Source: CAZUYC01 sp964624475 (GTDB taxonomy: Bacteria > Myxococcota_A > UBA9160 > SMWR01). From it: a stretch of DNA of 64,000 nucleotides. The stretch is taken from NCBI GenBank assembly GCA_964624475.1, contig CAZUYC010000062.1:1-64000 (forward strand). Reading direction: 5' to 3'. Positions 24,772-32,982 of the stretch are shown one piece after another; positions within the stretch are counted from its first letter, which is position 1, and every line of letters begins with the position of its first letter. The translations under genes and the position numbers were made by a program. A model generated the notes under the pieces. That model was not told the DNA's origin, ran no database searches, and saw only the letters and a program-made list of their open reading frames with translations.

Positions 24772-25485
24772 CTAGGCGCCGGCTTCCGCGAAGCACGAGG
24801 TGGGCTGCCGAGCCGAGCCGTCGCTGGGAACGATACATTGCAGCCGGATCTTCTTTCGCTTCGAGGCGCCGATCCAGACCACCAGCGTTCCTTGACCGAA
24901 GGTGTGGCTCGTCGTGCGCCACAAGCAGATCTGCGCTCCCGGCGAGCCGGGTCTGCACTCGTTGGGGATCGCTCCCATGAGCCTGCTCAGTCGGACCAAT
25001 GTGTCCGCGTCCGACATCCAACGGTCCACGAGCTCCCGATGGAGGCGCCTGACCTCGGCGGCACTCTCCTGCTGCCCGCCAGCGTTCTTGCGCGGAGCTG
25101 CGGCCGGCACTTTCCAGGAGTAACGGTTGGACCGGCGCGGGTGGACGCTGCACGAGTCGCTTGCGCGCGGTGCTCCGGATAGGGGAAGGTTGCAGATCAG
25201 GTTGACAAAGTCGCGGGTGTCGATCGAGGCAGCGAGCGCCTTCCAGCCCGGGAGACGCGGACCGGCCTGCCACTCGCAGAGTTCATCGGTGGCGGAGCTC
25301 TGGATGCAGAGAGCCGGCGTTGCTCCGACGAACTCGCTGAGGGCCTGCTTGGTCGGGTAGCCGGCAAGCCGGAGGTCCACGCGCGCCTGTGCGTTGGGGT
25401 CGGGCTCGTACGGGGGCGACTTGCACCCGAGCAGAAGCACAACCAGCAGAACTCGCCGGAGGACGGGAGCACACGCGGGTGCCAT
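24772..25485 (-). CDS. Lipoprotein of unknown function
   Basis: ATG 25485 gives 237 residues with a lipoprotein signal ending LLLGC. The mature part has seven or more Cys residues (for example ALCIQSS, DELCEW, NLICNLP, SVHP, NECRPGS, QICLWR), suggesting disulfides. Two positively charged patches (PRRSNRYSWK, ASKRKKIRLQ) also stand out. I recognise no family. It converges on the reductase gene and stands alone on this strand, with 169 bases to the divergent lipid kinase. Confidence 0.55.
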   Translation of the reverse strand: MAPACAPVLRRVLLVVLLLGCKSPPYEPDPNAQARVDLRLAGYPTKQALSEFVGATPALCIQSSATDELCEWQAGPRLPGWKALAASIDTRDFVNLICNLPLSGAPRASDSCSVHPRRSNRYSWKVPAAAPRKNAGGQQESAAEVRRLHRELVDRWMSDADTLVRLSRLMGAIPNECRPGSPGAQICLWRTTSHTFGQGTLVVWIGASKRKKIRLQCIVPSDGSARQPTSCFAEAGA

Positions 25486-25654
25486 GGGGATTCTCCTACG
25501 GTCGGGGCGCACGCCCCGGGGGCCGAGCGTAGTCCTCGCTGCATCGCGCGGGCAATGACGCAGCTCGAGCCACCGACCCCGAGAAGGCCGGGCCAACCTG
25601 GAGATTGTCATTGGGCGGGCCCTCAGCCGCGGGGCAATCTGCGAAGCTACGGCC

Positions 25655-26629
25655 ATGCCGCAGCTCCGCGTCGCCGCCGTCGTCCACGCGCGCCTGCGCG
25701 CGCGAGTGCGGGAGGCGTCGCAGGCGCTGGCGCGGCTGCGCGAGACCACACGGGTGGTGGCGGAGCTCGACACGTGCGGAGACCATTCGGACGTCCGCCG
25801 GATCGTGGAGCTCCTGACCGCGGCCGAGCCCGACGTGCTGGTGGTGGTGGGAGGCGATGGCACCGCCGGCCTCGCGCTGCGGGCCCTGCTCGACGCGAAG
25901 CGCACCGAGCAGATGGCTCTCGCCCTCCTTCCCGTCGGCACGGGCAACAACGCCGCGCGCTCGTTCGGGCTGCGCGCGCTGCGGGGGGGCGCGGGCGCCC
26001 TCGAGCTGGCGCTGGCAGCCATCGCGGTGGGCCCGCGCCGCCCGATCGACGTCGGCCTGCTCGAGGCCCGCCCCTTCCTCGGCTCCGTCGCGATCGGGAT
26101 GGATGCCGACGTGCTCGCGTTGCGCAACCGGATCCATCGCCGTCTCGAGGGTCGGGCTGGCGGCTATGGGCTCTACTTGGGCGGCGCTCTCGCGAGCCTG
26201 GTGCGGGGCGACCACGGCGGGCGGGCGCGACTCTCGCTCGATGGCGTTTGCGAGACGCGGAGCCTCTTCAACCTGGCCGTGGTGAACGCGCCGGTCTACG
26301 CCGGCCCTCTGCGCTTCGACGGCGAGAACGACTGCGCCGACGGCCTGCTCGACGTGCACGCCGTGGCGTCGCAATGGGAGTACCTGGCGGAGTATCCGAG
26401 CGCCTGGCTCCGCTACCTGCGCGTGCGCCAGGGGGGGAAGGCGCCGCCGAGCCCGCTCCTGCGCCGCGCGCGCGAGATCCAGGTCGAGTTCGAGCGGCCG
26501 GTCGCCGCGCAGGCCGACGGCGAGGAGATCGGCGCCTCCGCCTCGTTCCGCATCCGTGTGCTACCGCGGGTGCTGCGTGTCTGCCTTCCGCGTCTCACCG
26601 AATCCGCAGGAGCAGCCCGATCACGGTGA
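25655..26629 (+). CDS. Diacylglycerol/lipid kinase family protein
   Basis: The 324-residue protein has the DAGK catalytic signature VVVGGDGTAG near residues 65-74. It also has ALLPVGTGNNAARSFGL, which matches the GTxNDxAR nucleotide motif with Asn-Asn in place of Asn-Asp. The C-terminal half includes VVNAPVYAGPLRF and QADGEEIGA, both typical of YegS/BmrU-like lipid kinases. It would phosphorylate a lipid or sphingoid-type substrate with ATP. Its last 35 bases overlap the convergent glycosyltransferase gene. Confidence 0.82.
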   Translation: MPQLRVAAVVHARLRARVREASQALARLRETTRVVAELDTCGDHSDVRRIVELLTAAEPDVLVVVGGDGTAGLALRALLDAKRTEQMALALLPVGTGNNAARSFGLRALRGGAGALELALAAIAVGPRRPIDVGLLEARPFLGSVAIGMDADVLALRNRIHRRLEGRAGGYGLYLGGALASLVRGDHGGRARLSLDGVCETRSLFNLAVVNAPVYAGPLRFDGENDCADGLLDVHAVASQWEYLAEYPSAWLRYLRVRQGGKAPPSPLLRRAREIQVEFERPVAAQADGEEIGASASFRIRVLPRVLRVCLPRLTESAGAARSR

Positions 26630-27275
26630 GCACGATCCGCAGCGTGTCGGAGAAACCGCGGAAGTGGCTGGTGCTGTCGGCGCGCGGTGGGTTGTAGATG
26701 CGGATGGGAACCGAGCGGATCGGGAGGCCCGCGCGTGCGGCGCGGATCACGACCTCGGTCTCGAAGGCGAAGCGCTGCGCGCGGCAGGCGAGCGCGAGCG
26801 TGTCGGCGATCGGATAGACGCGGAAGCCCGACTGCGTGTCCTCGAGCTGCTCCCCACAGGCGATCCGAACCCAGCGGTTCGCGAATCGATTGCCGAAGAC
26901 GCGGATTCTAGCGACGCTGCCGGGCGGGTGCTGGCGCGCGCCCAGCACGAGCGCGCGCGGCGCCTCGGCCGAGGCGTGGAGCAGCAGGGGAATCTCCTCC
27001 GGGAGATGCTGGCCGTCGCCGTCGAGGGTCAGGGCGTGCGTCGCGCCGCGCTCCGAGAGCGCCCGCAGGCCCGCGCGCAGCGCGGAACCCTTGCCCCGGT
27101 TCGCGGGCTGGCGGAGCACCTCGGCGCCGGCCGTCTTCGCGGCGTCGGCGGTGCGATCGCTGGAGCCGTCGTCCACGACGAGCACGCGCGACAGGTGGGC
27201 GAGCGTGCCGCGCACCACGGCCCCGATCGTGGCCTCGCAGTCGAGAGCGGGGATCAGCGCGGCTAGCTCGGCCAC
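26595..27275 (-). CDS. GT2 family glycosyltransferase (dolichol-phosphate mannosyltransferase-like)
   Basis: A single GT-A domain of 226 residues. It contains IPALDCEATIGAVV at the start, VVDDGSSDRTADAA, the metal-binding DGDGQH, and the acceptor-region QSGFRVYP. A C-terminal hydrophobic tail (IVLTVIGLLLRIR) may bind the membrane. In aryl-polyene clusters a GT2-acyltransferase fusion decorates the product. Here a GT2 and an acyltransferase lie divergently, 74 bases apart, so they may serve the neighbouring locus. That link is inference. Confidence 0.8.
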   Translation of the reverse strand: MAELAALIPALDCEATIGAVVRGTLAHLSRVLVVDDGSSDRTADAAKTAGAEVLRQPANRGKGSALRAGLRALSERGATHALTLDGDGQHLPEEIPLLLHASAEAPRALVLGARQHPPGSVARIRVFGNRFANRWVRIACGEQLEDTQSGFRVYPIADTLALACRAQRFAFETEVVIRAARAGLPIRSVPIRIYNPPRADSTSHFRGFSDTLRIVLTVIGLLLRIR

Positions 27276-27349
27276 GGCGGCAGCCTTGCCTGCGGCGAAG
27301 CTCCTGTCAACCCTGGCAGCGCCCCCGCGCAGCGGCTACTCGATCTGGG

Positions 27350-28330
27350 ATGCAGCGTCCGTCGTCGCTTCGCCGATCGACCGACGCTCCGCGCATCGAC
27401 GGGCTCTGGCTGCGCAAGCTCGCGCACCTGGGCTCGGTGTATGCCCCGGAGTGGTTCAAGCGTGGCTCGCCTCCCTTGATCGCGGCGGCGAGCTTCTTGC
27501 TCGTGGCGGAGCGACGGAGGGGCGCGGTGCGCAACCTCCAGCGCGTGCTCGGCGTGGACCGCTGGACGGCGCACTGGGCAGCGCTCCGCATGTTCTCGGA
27601 GTTTGCCTTCTGCACGAGCGAGGCCATGGAGCACTGCTCGTTGCGGCCGAAGCCGGTGCAGATCGAGGGGCCCCGCGGCGACGCCGTCCTCGCCGCGCTC
27701 GGCGAGGGACGTGGCGTGGTGCTGGTGACGGGCCACATCGGAAGCTGGGACATCGCCGCCAAGGCCCTGGGCGACGCGCAGTGCCGCATCCACGTCGTGA
27801 TGTCGCGCGAGGCGAACGCCGCGACCCAGGAGTTCGTCGAGACCGCGCGGGCGCGCGCCGGCGTCCACGTGGTTCTCTCGGACGCCTCGGTGTTCTCTTC
27901 GCTGCGCCTGATCCGGGCGCTGCGGCGCAACGAGGTCGTCGCGATCCAGCTCGATCGCGCCAGCGGCGCCAGCGGCGTGCGCTGGTTGCCCTTCCTCGGG
28001 GCGCCCGCGCCGTTCCCCTCCGGGCCGTTCGTACTGGCGCGCCTCGCGGGCGCTCCCGTGGTCCCCGTCTTCGCGCCGCGGCTCGGCAGGCGGCACTACC
28101 GGATCCACGTCGGTCAACCCGTCTCGGTGCCGCGCGCCGCGCGCGACCCCGGCGTGCTCGACCGGGTGATGCTCGAGGTGGTGGCCCAGCTCGAGGAGGT
28201 CGTGCGGCGCTATCCCTGGCAGTGGTTCCAGTTCGCGCCGTTCTGGCCGGAGCCCGCGCACGGCGCGAGCTCCGTGGCCGGCGGCGAAAAGGCCGACCCG
28301 GTGGCGGCTTCGAGGCTCCGGGGGGAGTGA
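27350..28330 (+). CDS. LpxL/HtrB-like lysophospholipid acyltransferase
   Basis: The 326-residue protein fits the LPLAT family of lipid A-type acyltransferases. It has the catalytic HxxxxD-like segment VVLVTGHIGSWDIAAKAL (His-Ile-Gly-Ser-Trp-Asp), a second block VAIQLDRASGASGVRWLPFLG, then FPSGPFVLARLAGAPVVPVF. The end, YPWQWFQFAPFW, is typical of HtrB-like enzymes. It would transfer an acyl chain to a membrane lipid or glycolipid. Its stop overlaps a small downstream frame (GTGA). Confidence 0.8.
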   Translation: MQRPSSLRRSTDAPRIDGLWLRKLAHLGSVYAPEWFKRGSPPLIAAASFLLVAERRRGAVRNLQRVLGVDRWTAHWAALRMFSEFAFCTSEAMEHCSLRPKPVQIEGPRGDAVLAALGEGRGVVLVTGHIGSWDIAAKALGDAQCRIHVVMSREANAATQEFVETARARAGVHVVLSDASVFSSLRLIRALRRNEVVAIQLDRASGASGVRWLPFLGAPAPFPSGPFVLARLAGAPVVPVFAPRLGRRHYRIHVGQPVSVPRAARDPGVLDRVMLEVVAQLEEVVRRYPWQWFQFAPFWPEPAHGASSVAGGEKADPVAASRLRGE

Positions 28331-28413
28331 ACGCGTCGGCTCAGATGGATGACCTCTCGATCGAACACCACGAGCCGCTGCCGAAGTGGAACTACACCCT
28401 CCATCGCCGCTGA
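28327..28413 (+). CDS. 28-residue frame ending in a WNYT tail (possible transposase remnant)
   Basis: A GTG start overlapping the acyltransferase stop opens a short frame ending HHEPLPKWNYTLHRR. From memory, the tail resembles the Pro-x-Trp-Asn-Tyr-Thr terminus of ISAzo13-like (Rhodopirellula-type) transposases. It could therefore be the last piece of an eroded insertion sequence. The GTGA overlap would also suit a coupled small protein. Neither can be settled from the sequence alone. Confidence 0.3.
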   Translation: MNASAQMDDLSIEHHEPLPKWNYTLHRR

Positions 28414-28473
28414 AACGCTGGAATTAGTTCTGCGCGGGCCCTATGTTGGGGCCGCGCAGCTCGGAGAAGACCC

Positions 28474-28896
28474 ATGATCCGTCGCGGAGGAACGCTCGCT
28501 GCCATCATCGCGGTGGTCGGCACAGCAGCCGTGGGAGCCAACGCGAAGGGTGAAGGCGCGGGGCGGCCGATGATCGTGAGGATTCACGCCGACTGGTGTG
28601 GCACCTGCGCGAAGCTGACGCCGATCTTCGAGGCCCTGGAACGCGATGTGGGGAATCAGGCGCTGATCGTGGCACTCGACGTCACGGATCGGACGATGCT
28701 CGAGAAGTCGCGAGAGCAGGCGGATCGTCTCGGCATCCGGGGCTTCTTCGCTGCGAATCAGTCGAAGACCGGCACCGTGGCTGTATTGGACGAGCGGGGA
28801 CAGATAGTAGCCCTGGGGCGGGGAGAGCTCGATCCCGCCTGGTACATCGAGGCGCTGCGGAAGGCTGGTGCACCGAGGGCCCGCTGGGGATCATGA
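28474..28896 (+). CDS. Periplasmic thioredoxin-like protein
   Basis: The 140-residue protein has a signal peptide (residues about 1-25) and a thioredoxin fold with the active site HADWCGTCAKLTPIF near residues 36-50. The cis-Pro segment normally found before the last strand is replaced here by FAANQSKTGTVAVLDE. It would reduce or transfer electrons in the periplasm. GGAGAAGA lies before the ATG. Its stop overlaps the start of the radical SAM gene (ATGA), so the two are coupled despite different expected locations. Confidence 0.8.
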   Translation: MIRRGGTLAAIIAVVGTAAVGANAKGEGAGRPMIVRIHADWCGTCAKLTPIFEALERDVGNQALIVALDVTDRTMLEKSREQADRLGIRGFFAANQSKTGTVAVLDERGQIVALGRGELDPAWYIEALRKAGAPRARWGS

Positions 28897-30242
28897 AGGT
28901 CGCCTTCGTATCAGGGAACCGCGACCAATTGCCCGATGCGGTGATTCCCCTCGGGCTCCTCTACGTGATGGCCGCGACGGCCGACCGTCACGAGAGCCTT
29001 CTCGTGGATCTCTGCTTCGAGGATCGGCCCTTCGACACGCTGGCACGGCGAATCGAGGAGTTCGACCCCGACGTGGTGGCGCTCGGGATGCGGAACATCC
29101 AGAACGCGGATTACTCGGGAGTCGGTCACAGTCTCGACCACTATCGCGAGGTCGTGGCTGGAATCCGGTCCGTCACGCGCGCCCCCATCGTGCTCGGCGG
29201 GAGCGGGTTCAGCGTCATGCCGAGGGATCTGATGCGGGAGCTGCGGCCCGACTACGGCATCTCCGGCGAGGGCGAGCGGGCCCTTCCCGAGCTCCTGGAC
29301 GCGATCGCCGGGGGGGAGGGGTTCGAGCACATCGGGAACCTGCATCGCTTCCGGGAAGGAGCGCTGATCTCGACACCTCCGGCGCGAGCGTTCCTCGACA
29401 TGGACCGCCTTCCGAAACCCGATCGCACCCGCGTGGATCGCCGGTATTACGATCTCTTCGGCATCGACTCGCTCCAGACCAAGCGGGGCTGTCCCCTCCG
29501 CTGCGAATACTGCACCTATCCGATCATCGAGGGACGAGTGGGGCGAGTCCGTGATCCCCGGCAGGTCGTCGATGAGATGGAGGAGCTGCTCGATCAGGTT
29601 CCCCGGCCGAACCACGTGTTCGTCGTCGACTCGGTCTTCAACCTCCCGAAGTCGCACGCCAAGGCCGTGTGCCGAGAGATCATCGGCCGCCGAGTCGAGC
29701 TGCCCTGGACCTGCTATGCGAATCCCCTGGGCTTCGACGCCGAGCTGGCGGAACTGATGGCCGCTGCGGGCTGCGCGGGGATGGAGGTGGGGGCCGACTC
29801 GGGATCGGACGAGGTGCTGAAACGCCTGCGCAAGGGCTTCGACACCGGGCAGATCCGTCGCTTTCACGAGTTCGCCGTTGCGGCGGGTCTCCGCGACTGC
29901 CATACCTTCATCCTGGGCACTTCGGGAGAGGAGCTGGACGACGTCAAGCGGACCCTCGACTTCGTGGTCGACCTGGATCCCCACAGCGTGATCCTCATGG
30001 TCTGGACCGACGACGCCGAGGCGATCGACGTGGAGCTCGCGGGGCGCCGGCGGGCCCTTCGCGAGCAGATCTTCGAGCTGTTGCGGGTGCACCGGGACGA
30101 ATTCGCCTGGTGGAGCATTCCCGCCATCGGCGTCAACTACGACCCTCGGCTCTTCCGGACGCTGCGTCGGCGCGGACTGCACGGTCCGCTCTGGCAGCAC
30201 CTGCGGCGACTCCGCGCCGCCCCGCGTGCTCGGCATGCGTGA
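28893..30242 (+). CDS. B12-binding-domain radical SAM protein
   Basis: The 449-residue enzyme has an N-terminal Rossmann-like cobalamin-binding domain (to about 150; VLGGSGFSVMP, GISGEGERALPEL). A radical SAM barrel follows with the cluster motif KRGCPLRCEYCTYP, a CxxxCxxC at about residue 200. GADSGSDEVLKRLRKGF and CHTFILGTSGEELDDV are typical of this class. Such enzymes methylate or rearrange unactivated carbons, often in lipid or natural-product pathways. ATG 28893 overlaps the thioredoxin stop. The substrate is unknown. Confidence 0.85.
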   Translation: MKVAFVSGNRDQLPDAVIPLGLLYVMAATADRHESLLVDLCFEDRPFDTLARRIEEFDPDVVALGMRNIQNADYSGVGHSLDHYREVVAGIRSVTRAPIVLGGSGFSVMPRDLMRELRPDYGISGEGERALPELLDAIAGGEGFEHIGNLHRFREGALISTPPARAFLDMDRLPKPDRTRVDRRYYDLFGIDSLQTKRGCPLRCEYCTYPIIEGRVGRVRDPRQVVDEMEELLDQVPRPNHVFVVDSVFNLPKSHAKAVCREIIGRRVELPWTCYANPLGFDAELAELMAAAGCAGMEVGADSGSDEVLKRLRKGFDTGQIRRFHEFAVAAGLRDCHTFILGTSGEELDDVKRTLDFVVDLDPHSVILMVWTDDAEAIDVELAGRRRALREQIFELLRVHRDEFAWWSIPAIGVNYDPRLFRTLRRRGLHGPLWQHLRRLRAAPRARHA

Positions 30243-31143
30243 GACGCGCGCGCGATCGGATCGACCCGGGAGCGGCGGGCGCCTGGGTGCTCGCGGCTTC
30301 GCGGCGCTGTGCTGCCTGCTCGGCGCCGGCTGCCAGCTGACCCCCACCTTCACCACCGGTTACGAGCTCGATCCCGATCGCGTTCGTTCCACTCCGCTCG
30401 CCGGGACACTGGTGGTAGAGCCGTTCTCCGAAGAACGGGAGCCGCGTTACTACAACACCACGGGGCGCTTGTTCCTCACCTACGTCCCTTTCATTCCCTC
30501 GGTGACCCTGCGTTTCGAGCGACTCGAGGAGAGCATCCGGATCCAGAGCGAGGCGATCGAGGCCCGCGGCAGGGGGATGACGCTCGGGGCGGCCCAGGAC
30601 GTCGCTCCTCCGTTCGACCAGTACTACTACCCAAACAGCTTCGCCCGGGCCGTCGCGGGCGATCTGGCGGCGACGGGGCTCTTCGAGAGGGTCGAGTACG
30701 GCGCGGCATCCGAGGCGGCCGGCGCCAGCCATGTGCTTCGCGGCACGCTGACGCAGACGCCGCTGCGCACCTCCACCACCTCGTTCGGTCTGGGCGCGGC
30801 CGGCGTGCTCCTGTGGCTGCTCCCGATCCCGATGGCGAAGACGACGGCCGAGGTGCATCTCGACCTGACGCTCACCGACAACGCGAACGGGGACGTGGTC
30901 TGGCAGAGACACCTCTCCAGCGAGGTCCACCGGTACTTCACGCTCTACACCAGCTCCGCCATGGTCTACGGGCGCGGGGGCGCCTTCTCGTTCAATCTCG
31001 TGCCACCTCCGTCCGATGCCGGGGTCGATCGGCGATCTCTCTTCTCCTGGCACTTCGAGGCGCTGCGCAGGGCGATGCTGGAATCCAAGGCGGAACTCGC
31101 GGATGTGCTGCGCGGCCGGCGTCGCGTCGTCGAGAGGAGCTGA
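30235..31143 (+). CDS. Lipoprotein of unknown function
   Basis: Beginning at ATG 30235, just inside the end of the radical SAM gene, the protein is about 302 residues long. Its lipoprotein signal ends LLGAGC. The mature domain includes LVVEPFSEEREPRYYN, a repeated aromatic strand pattern, and a hydrophobic Gly/Leu stretch (GAAGVLLWLLPIPMAK) that could be a membrane-touching hairpin. Strong mixed alpha/beta character near TAEVHLDLTLTDN recalls LPS-assembly or ABC-type auxiliary lipoproteins. I cannot name a family. Confidence 0.55.
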   Translation: MRETRARSDRPGSGGRLGARGFAALCCLLGAGCQLTPTFTTGYELDPDRVRSTPLAGTLVVEPFSEEREPRYYNTTGRLFLTYVPFIPSVTLRFERLEESIRIQSEAIEARGRGMTLGAAQDVAPPFDQYYYPNSFARAVAGDLAATGLFERVEYGAASEAAGASHVLRGTLTQTPLRTSTTSFGLGAAGVLLWLLPIPMAKTTAEVHLDLTLTDNANGDVVWQRHLSSEVHRYFTLYTSSAMVYGRGGAFSFNLVPPPSDAGVDRRSLFSWHFEALRRAMLESKAELADVLRGRRRVVERS

Positions 31144-31206
31144 GTTCGGCGCCTCTCCATGAGCGTGGGACAAGAGCCCCGAACGGCCGCGGAATCCACC
31201 CGGTGC

Positions 31207-31235
31207 TTGACTTCTGGTCGCCGCGGCGAGAGGAT
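31207..31235 (+). promoter_or_regulatory. Weak candidate promoter before the paired small lipoproteins
   Basis: TTGACT (31207-31212) lies 17 bases before GAGGAT (31230-31235) in the 137-base gap ahead of the gene at 31281. The -35 is good but the -10 is poor. Confidence 0.25.
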
Positions 31236-31280
31236 CCACGAAGCCGGCGAGCTTTGAGGTTCCGGCTCACGGGGTTTCCG

Positions 31281-31616
31281 ATGCATCGTGCGTGGCCTTC
31301 CATCCGGGTGATGGCGCTGGCCGTCGCCCTCGCCCCGGGGAGCCTGGCCTGCGTGGGTCCCTCCCACACGGTCGCTCCGGCGATCGCAGAGGGCTACCAG
31401 CGGCTCGGAGACGTGCGATCGGAGGCCTGTGGTTCCCTCGTGCTGAATGCCATTCCGGCCGCGTTCAACGACCGTGTCGCGCGGGCCTACGCGCAGGCCC
31501 TCGGACAGCGCGCTGGCGCCACCGCGCTCGTAGACGTCACTCTCACGGAACGTTGGTTCTATTGGGTGTTCGGTACGACGCGCTGCGCCACGATCTCGGG
31601 AGTTGCCGTCAAGTGA
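31281..31616 (+). CDS. TRL-like small lipoprotein, first paralogue
   Basis: The 111-residue protein has a lipoprotein signal (LAPGSLAC). The mature domain includes an EACGSLVLNAIPAAFNDR segment, a helix AYAQALGQRAGATALVDV and a terminal ERWFYWVFGTTRCATISGVA. This Trp/Tyr-rich ending with a conserved Cys matches the pattern of small TRL-type proteins. The next gene encodes a similar protein, and the two overlap as GTGA, so they likely arose by duplication and act together. Confidence 0.6.
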   Translation: MHRAWPSIRVMALAVALAPGSLACVGPSHTVAPAIAEGYQRLGDVRSEACGSLVLNAIPAAFNDRVARAYAQALGQRAGATALVDVTLTERWFYWVFGTTRCATISGVAVK

Positions 31617-31957
31617 GGGTCTCGATCCGGTCCGCTCCGATCATCGCTCTCGTGCTGGCGGCTGCGGCGGCCTTCGGCTGTCGGAGCGTTCCCGTGAGCT
31701 ACGACGCCCCCGCCGCCGGCACCTTCGATGCCACCGTCGGCAGGCCAGTCGAGATCGGGGCCTGCGGGGTGCAGCTCTTCGGCGTCATACCGATCCGCAC
31801 CAACAGCCGGCAAAAGCGGGCCTACGATGCACTGCAGCGCAATGCGCCCAACTCAGTCCTCACCAACATCCAGCAGCAAGAGCGCTGGTATTGGATCTTC
31901 GCCGGCCATCTCTTCTGTACCTCGCTCAGCGCGACGGCCTACCCCATCTCGAAGTAG
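31613..31957 (+). CDS. TRL-like small lipoprotein, second paralogue
   Basis: The GTG start at 31613 overlaps the preceding stop. The 114-residue product has a lipobox-like AAAFGC, then IGACGVQLFGVIPIRTNSRQ and RAYDALQRN. Its ending, ERWYWIFAGHLFCTSLSATA, mirrors the upstream paralogue at the same spacing. The shared Cys-Gly, Ala-Tyr and Trp-Tyr-Trp positions support common ancestry. The function is unknown. Confidence 0.6.
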   Translation: MRVSIRSAPIIALVLAAAAAFGCRSVPVSYDAPAAGTFDATVGRPVEIGACGVQLFGVIPIRTNSRQKRAYDALQRNAPNSVLTNIQQQERWYWIFAGHLFCTSLSATAYPISK

Positions 31958-31982
31958 CGTCCCCGCGGCCTCGCCATGCCGC

Positions 31983-32978
31983 TTACGCGGCGTGCAGCCG
32001 CCGAAGCAGCGGGCCGGCGCCGCGGCCGAGCAGGTAGAGGAGCCCCGGTAGCATCCAGAGGAGGTCCCGCAGCCGCACCGCGAACGCGGCTGCGAGCCCG
32101 ACGTGGGGGGGATATCCCAGCATTCCAAACAGCCACATCTGTCCGCCCTCCAGGACGCCGAGCCCCGCAGGGACGGGGAGCACGTGGGCGGCGCCGGTCG
32201 CGAAGATCGCCGCCACCAGCGCGATCGGGCGCGTCGGAAGGTCGAACGCGGCGAAGAGGAAGGCGAACTCGAGGACCACGAGGACGTTCGTCGCGAGCCC
32301 GACGAGGAAGGCCCATCGCATGCGCGGCGATTGATCGACCAGTCGAGCGGCCGCCGTCTCCGAGGCCAACAGCAGCCCTTGTTGGTCCTCGACGATCCGA
32401 AGTCGGTCCAGTCGCATCGTGCTCACGAGCGCCGTGACGATCCCCGCACCGCGGCGCAGGCGCCGGGCGGCGATCGCGATGCCGAGCCCGAGCGCGATCG
32501 CCCCGATCGTGAGCGTGAATAGGACTCGCTCGAGCTCGGGGATTCCCTGCTGGAGGAGCAGTGCCGCGAAGAGCACGCTGAAAGGGGCCGTGGATGCCAT
32601 CTCGAGCGTGCGGTCGACGGCGACGCTCGCGATCGCGTCTCCGGGGACGACACCGGCTCGCGTGACCAGCCAGGCGCGCAACGGATCCCCACCGACCTTC
32701 CCGCTCGGCACCGCTACGGCCACTGCGTGGGCCGCGCTGCGAAAGAGCAGGAGCGTCGCGAATCCGATGTTCTGGCCCGATCCCGAGAGAACGAGGCGCC
32801 AGCGCCAGGTGAGGCTACAGATCGCCGCCATCGTCGCGCCGAAAAAAGCGACGAGAAGCGGCAGCGAGGGGCTCGTCCGGAGGAGCGCGAGGGCGGGGCC
32901 CCCGAAGCCGTGCAGCGCCCAGACGAGCAGCCCGGACCCGAGGACGAGGTTGGCCGCGAGGACGATGCCGTGGCGCAC
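31983..32978 (-). CDS. Lysylphosphatidylglycerol synthase transmembrane-region (UPF0104/flippase-like) protein
   Basis: A 331-residue membrane protein with about eight helices and the family hallmarks LLFRSAAHAVAVAVPSGKVGGDPLRAWL, SVAVDRTLE and AGLGVLEGGQMWLFGM near the C-terminus. The fold matches the flippase half of MprF and AglD-like proteins, without the synthase domain. The start is a GTG at 32978, four bases after the stop of the ThiH-like gene. It may move the product of the upstream ligase and radical SAM enzymes across the membrane; that is a contextual guess. Confidence 0.8.
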   Translation of the reverse strand: MRHGIVLAANLVLGSGLLVWALHGFGGPALALLRTSPSLPLLVAFFGATMAAICSLTWRWRLVLSGSGQNIGFATLLLFRSAAHAVAVAVPSGKVGGDPLRAWLVTRAGVVPGDAIASVAVDRTLEMASTAPFSVLFAALLLQQGIPELERVLFTLTIGAIALGLGIAIAARRLRRGAGIVTALVSTMRLDRLRIVEDQQGLLLASETAAARLVDQSPRMRWAFLVGLATNVLVVLEFAFLFAAFDLPTRPIALVAAIFATGAAHVLPVPAGLGVLEGGQMWLFGMLGYPPHVGLAAAFAVRLRDLLWMLPGLLYLLGRGAGPLLRRLHAA

Positions 32979-32982
32979 GCGG

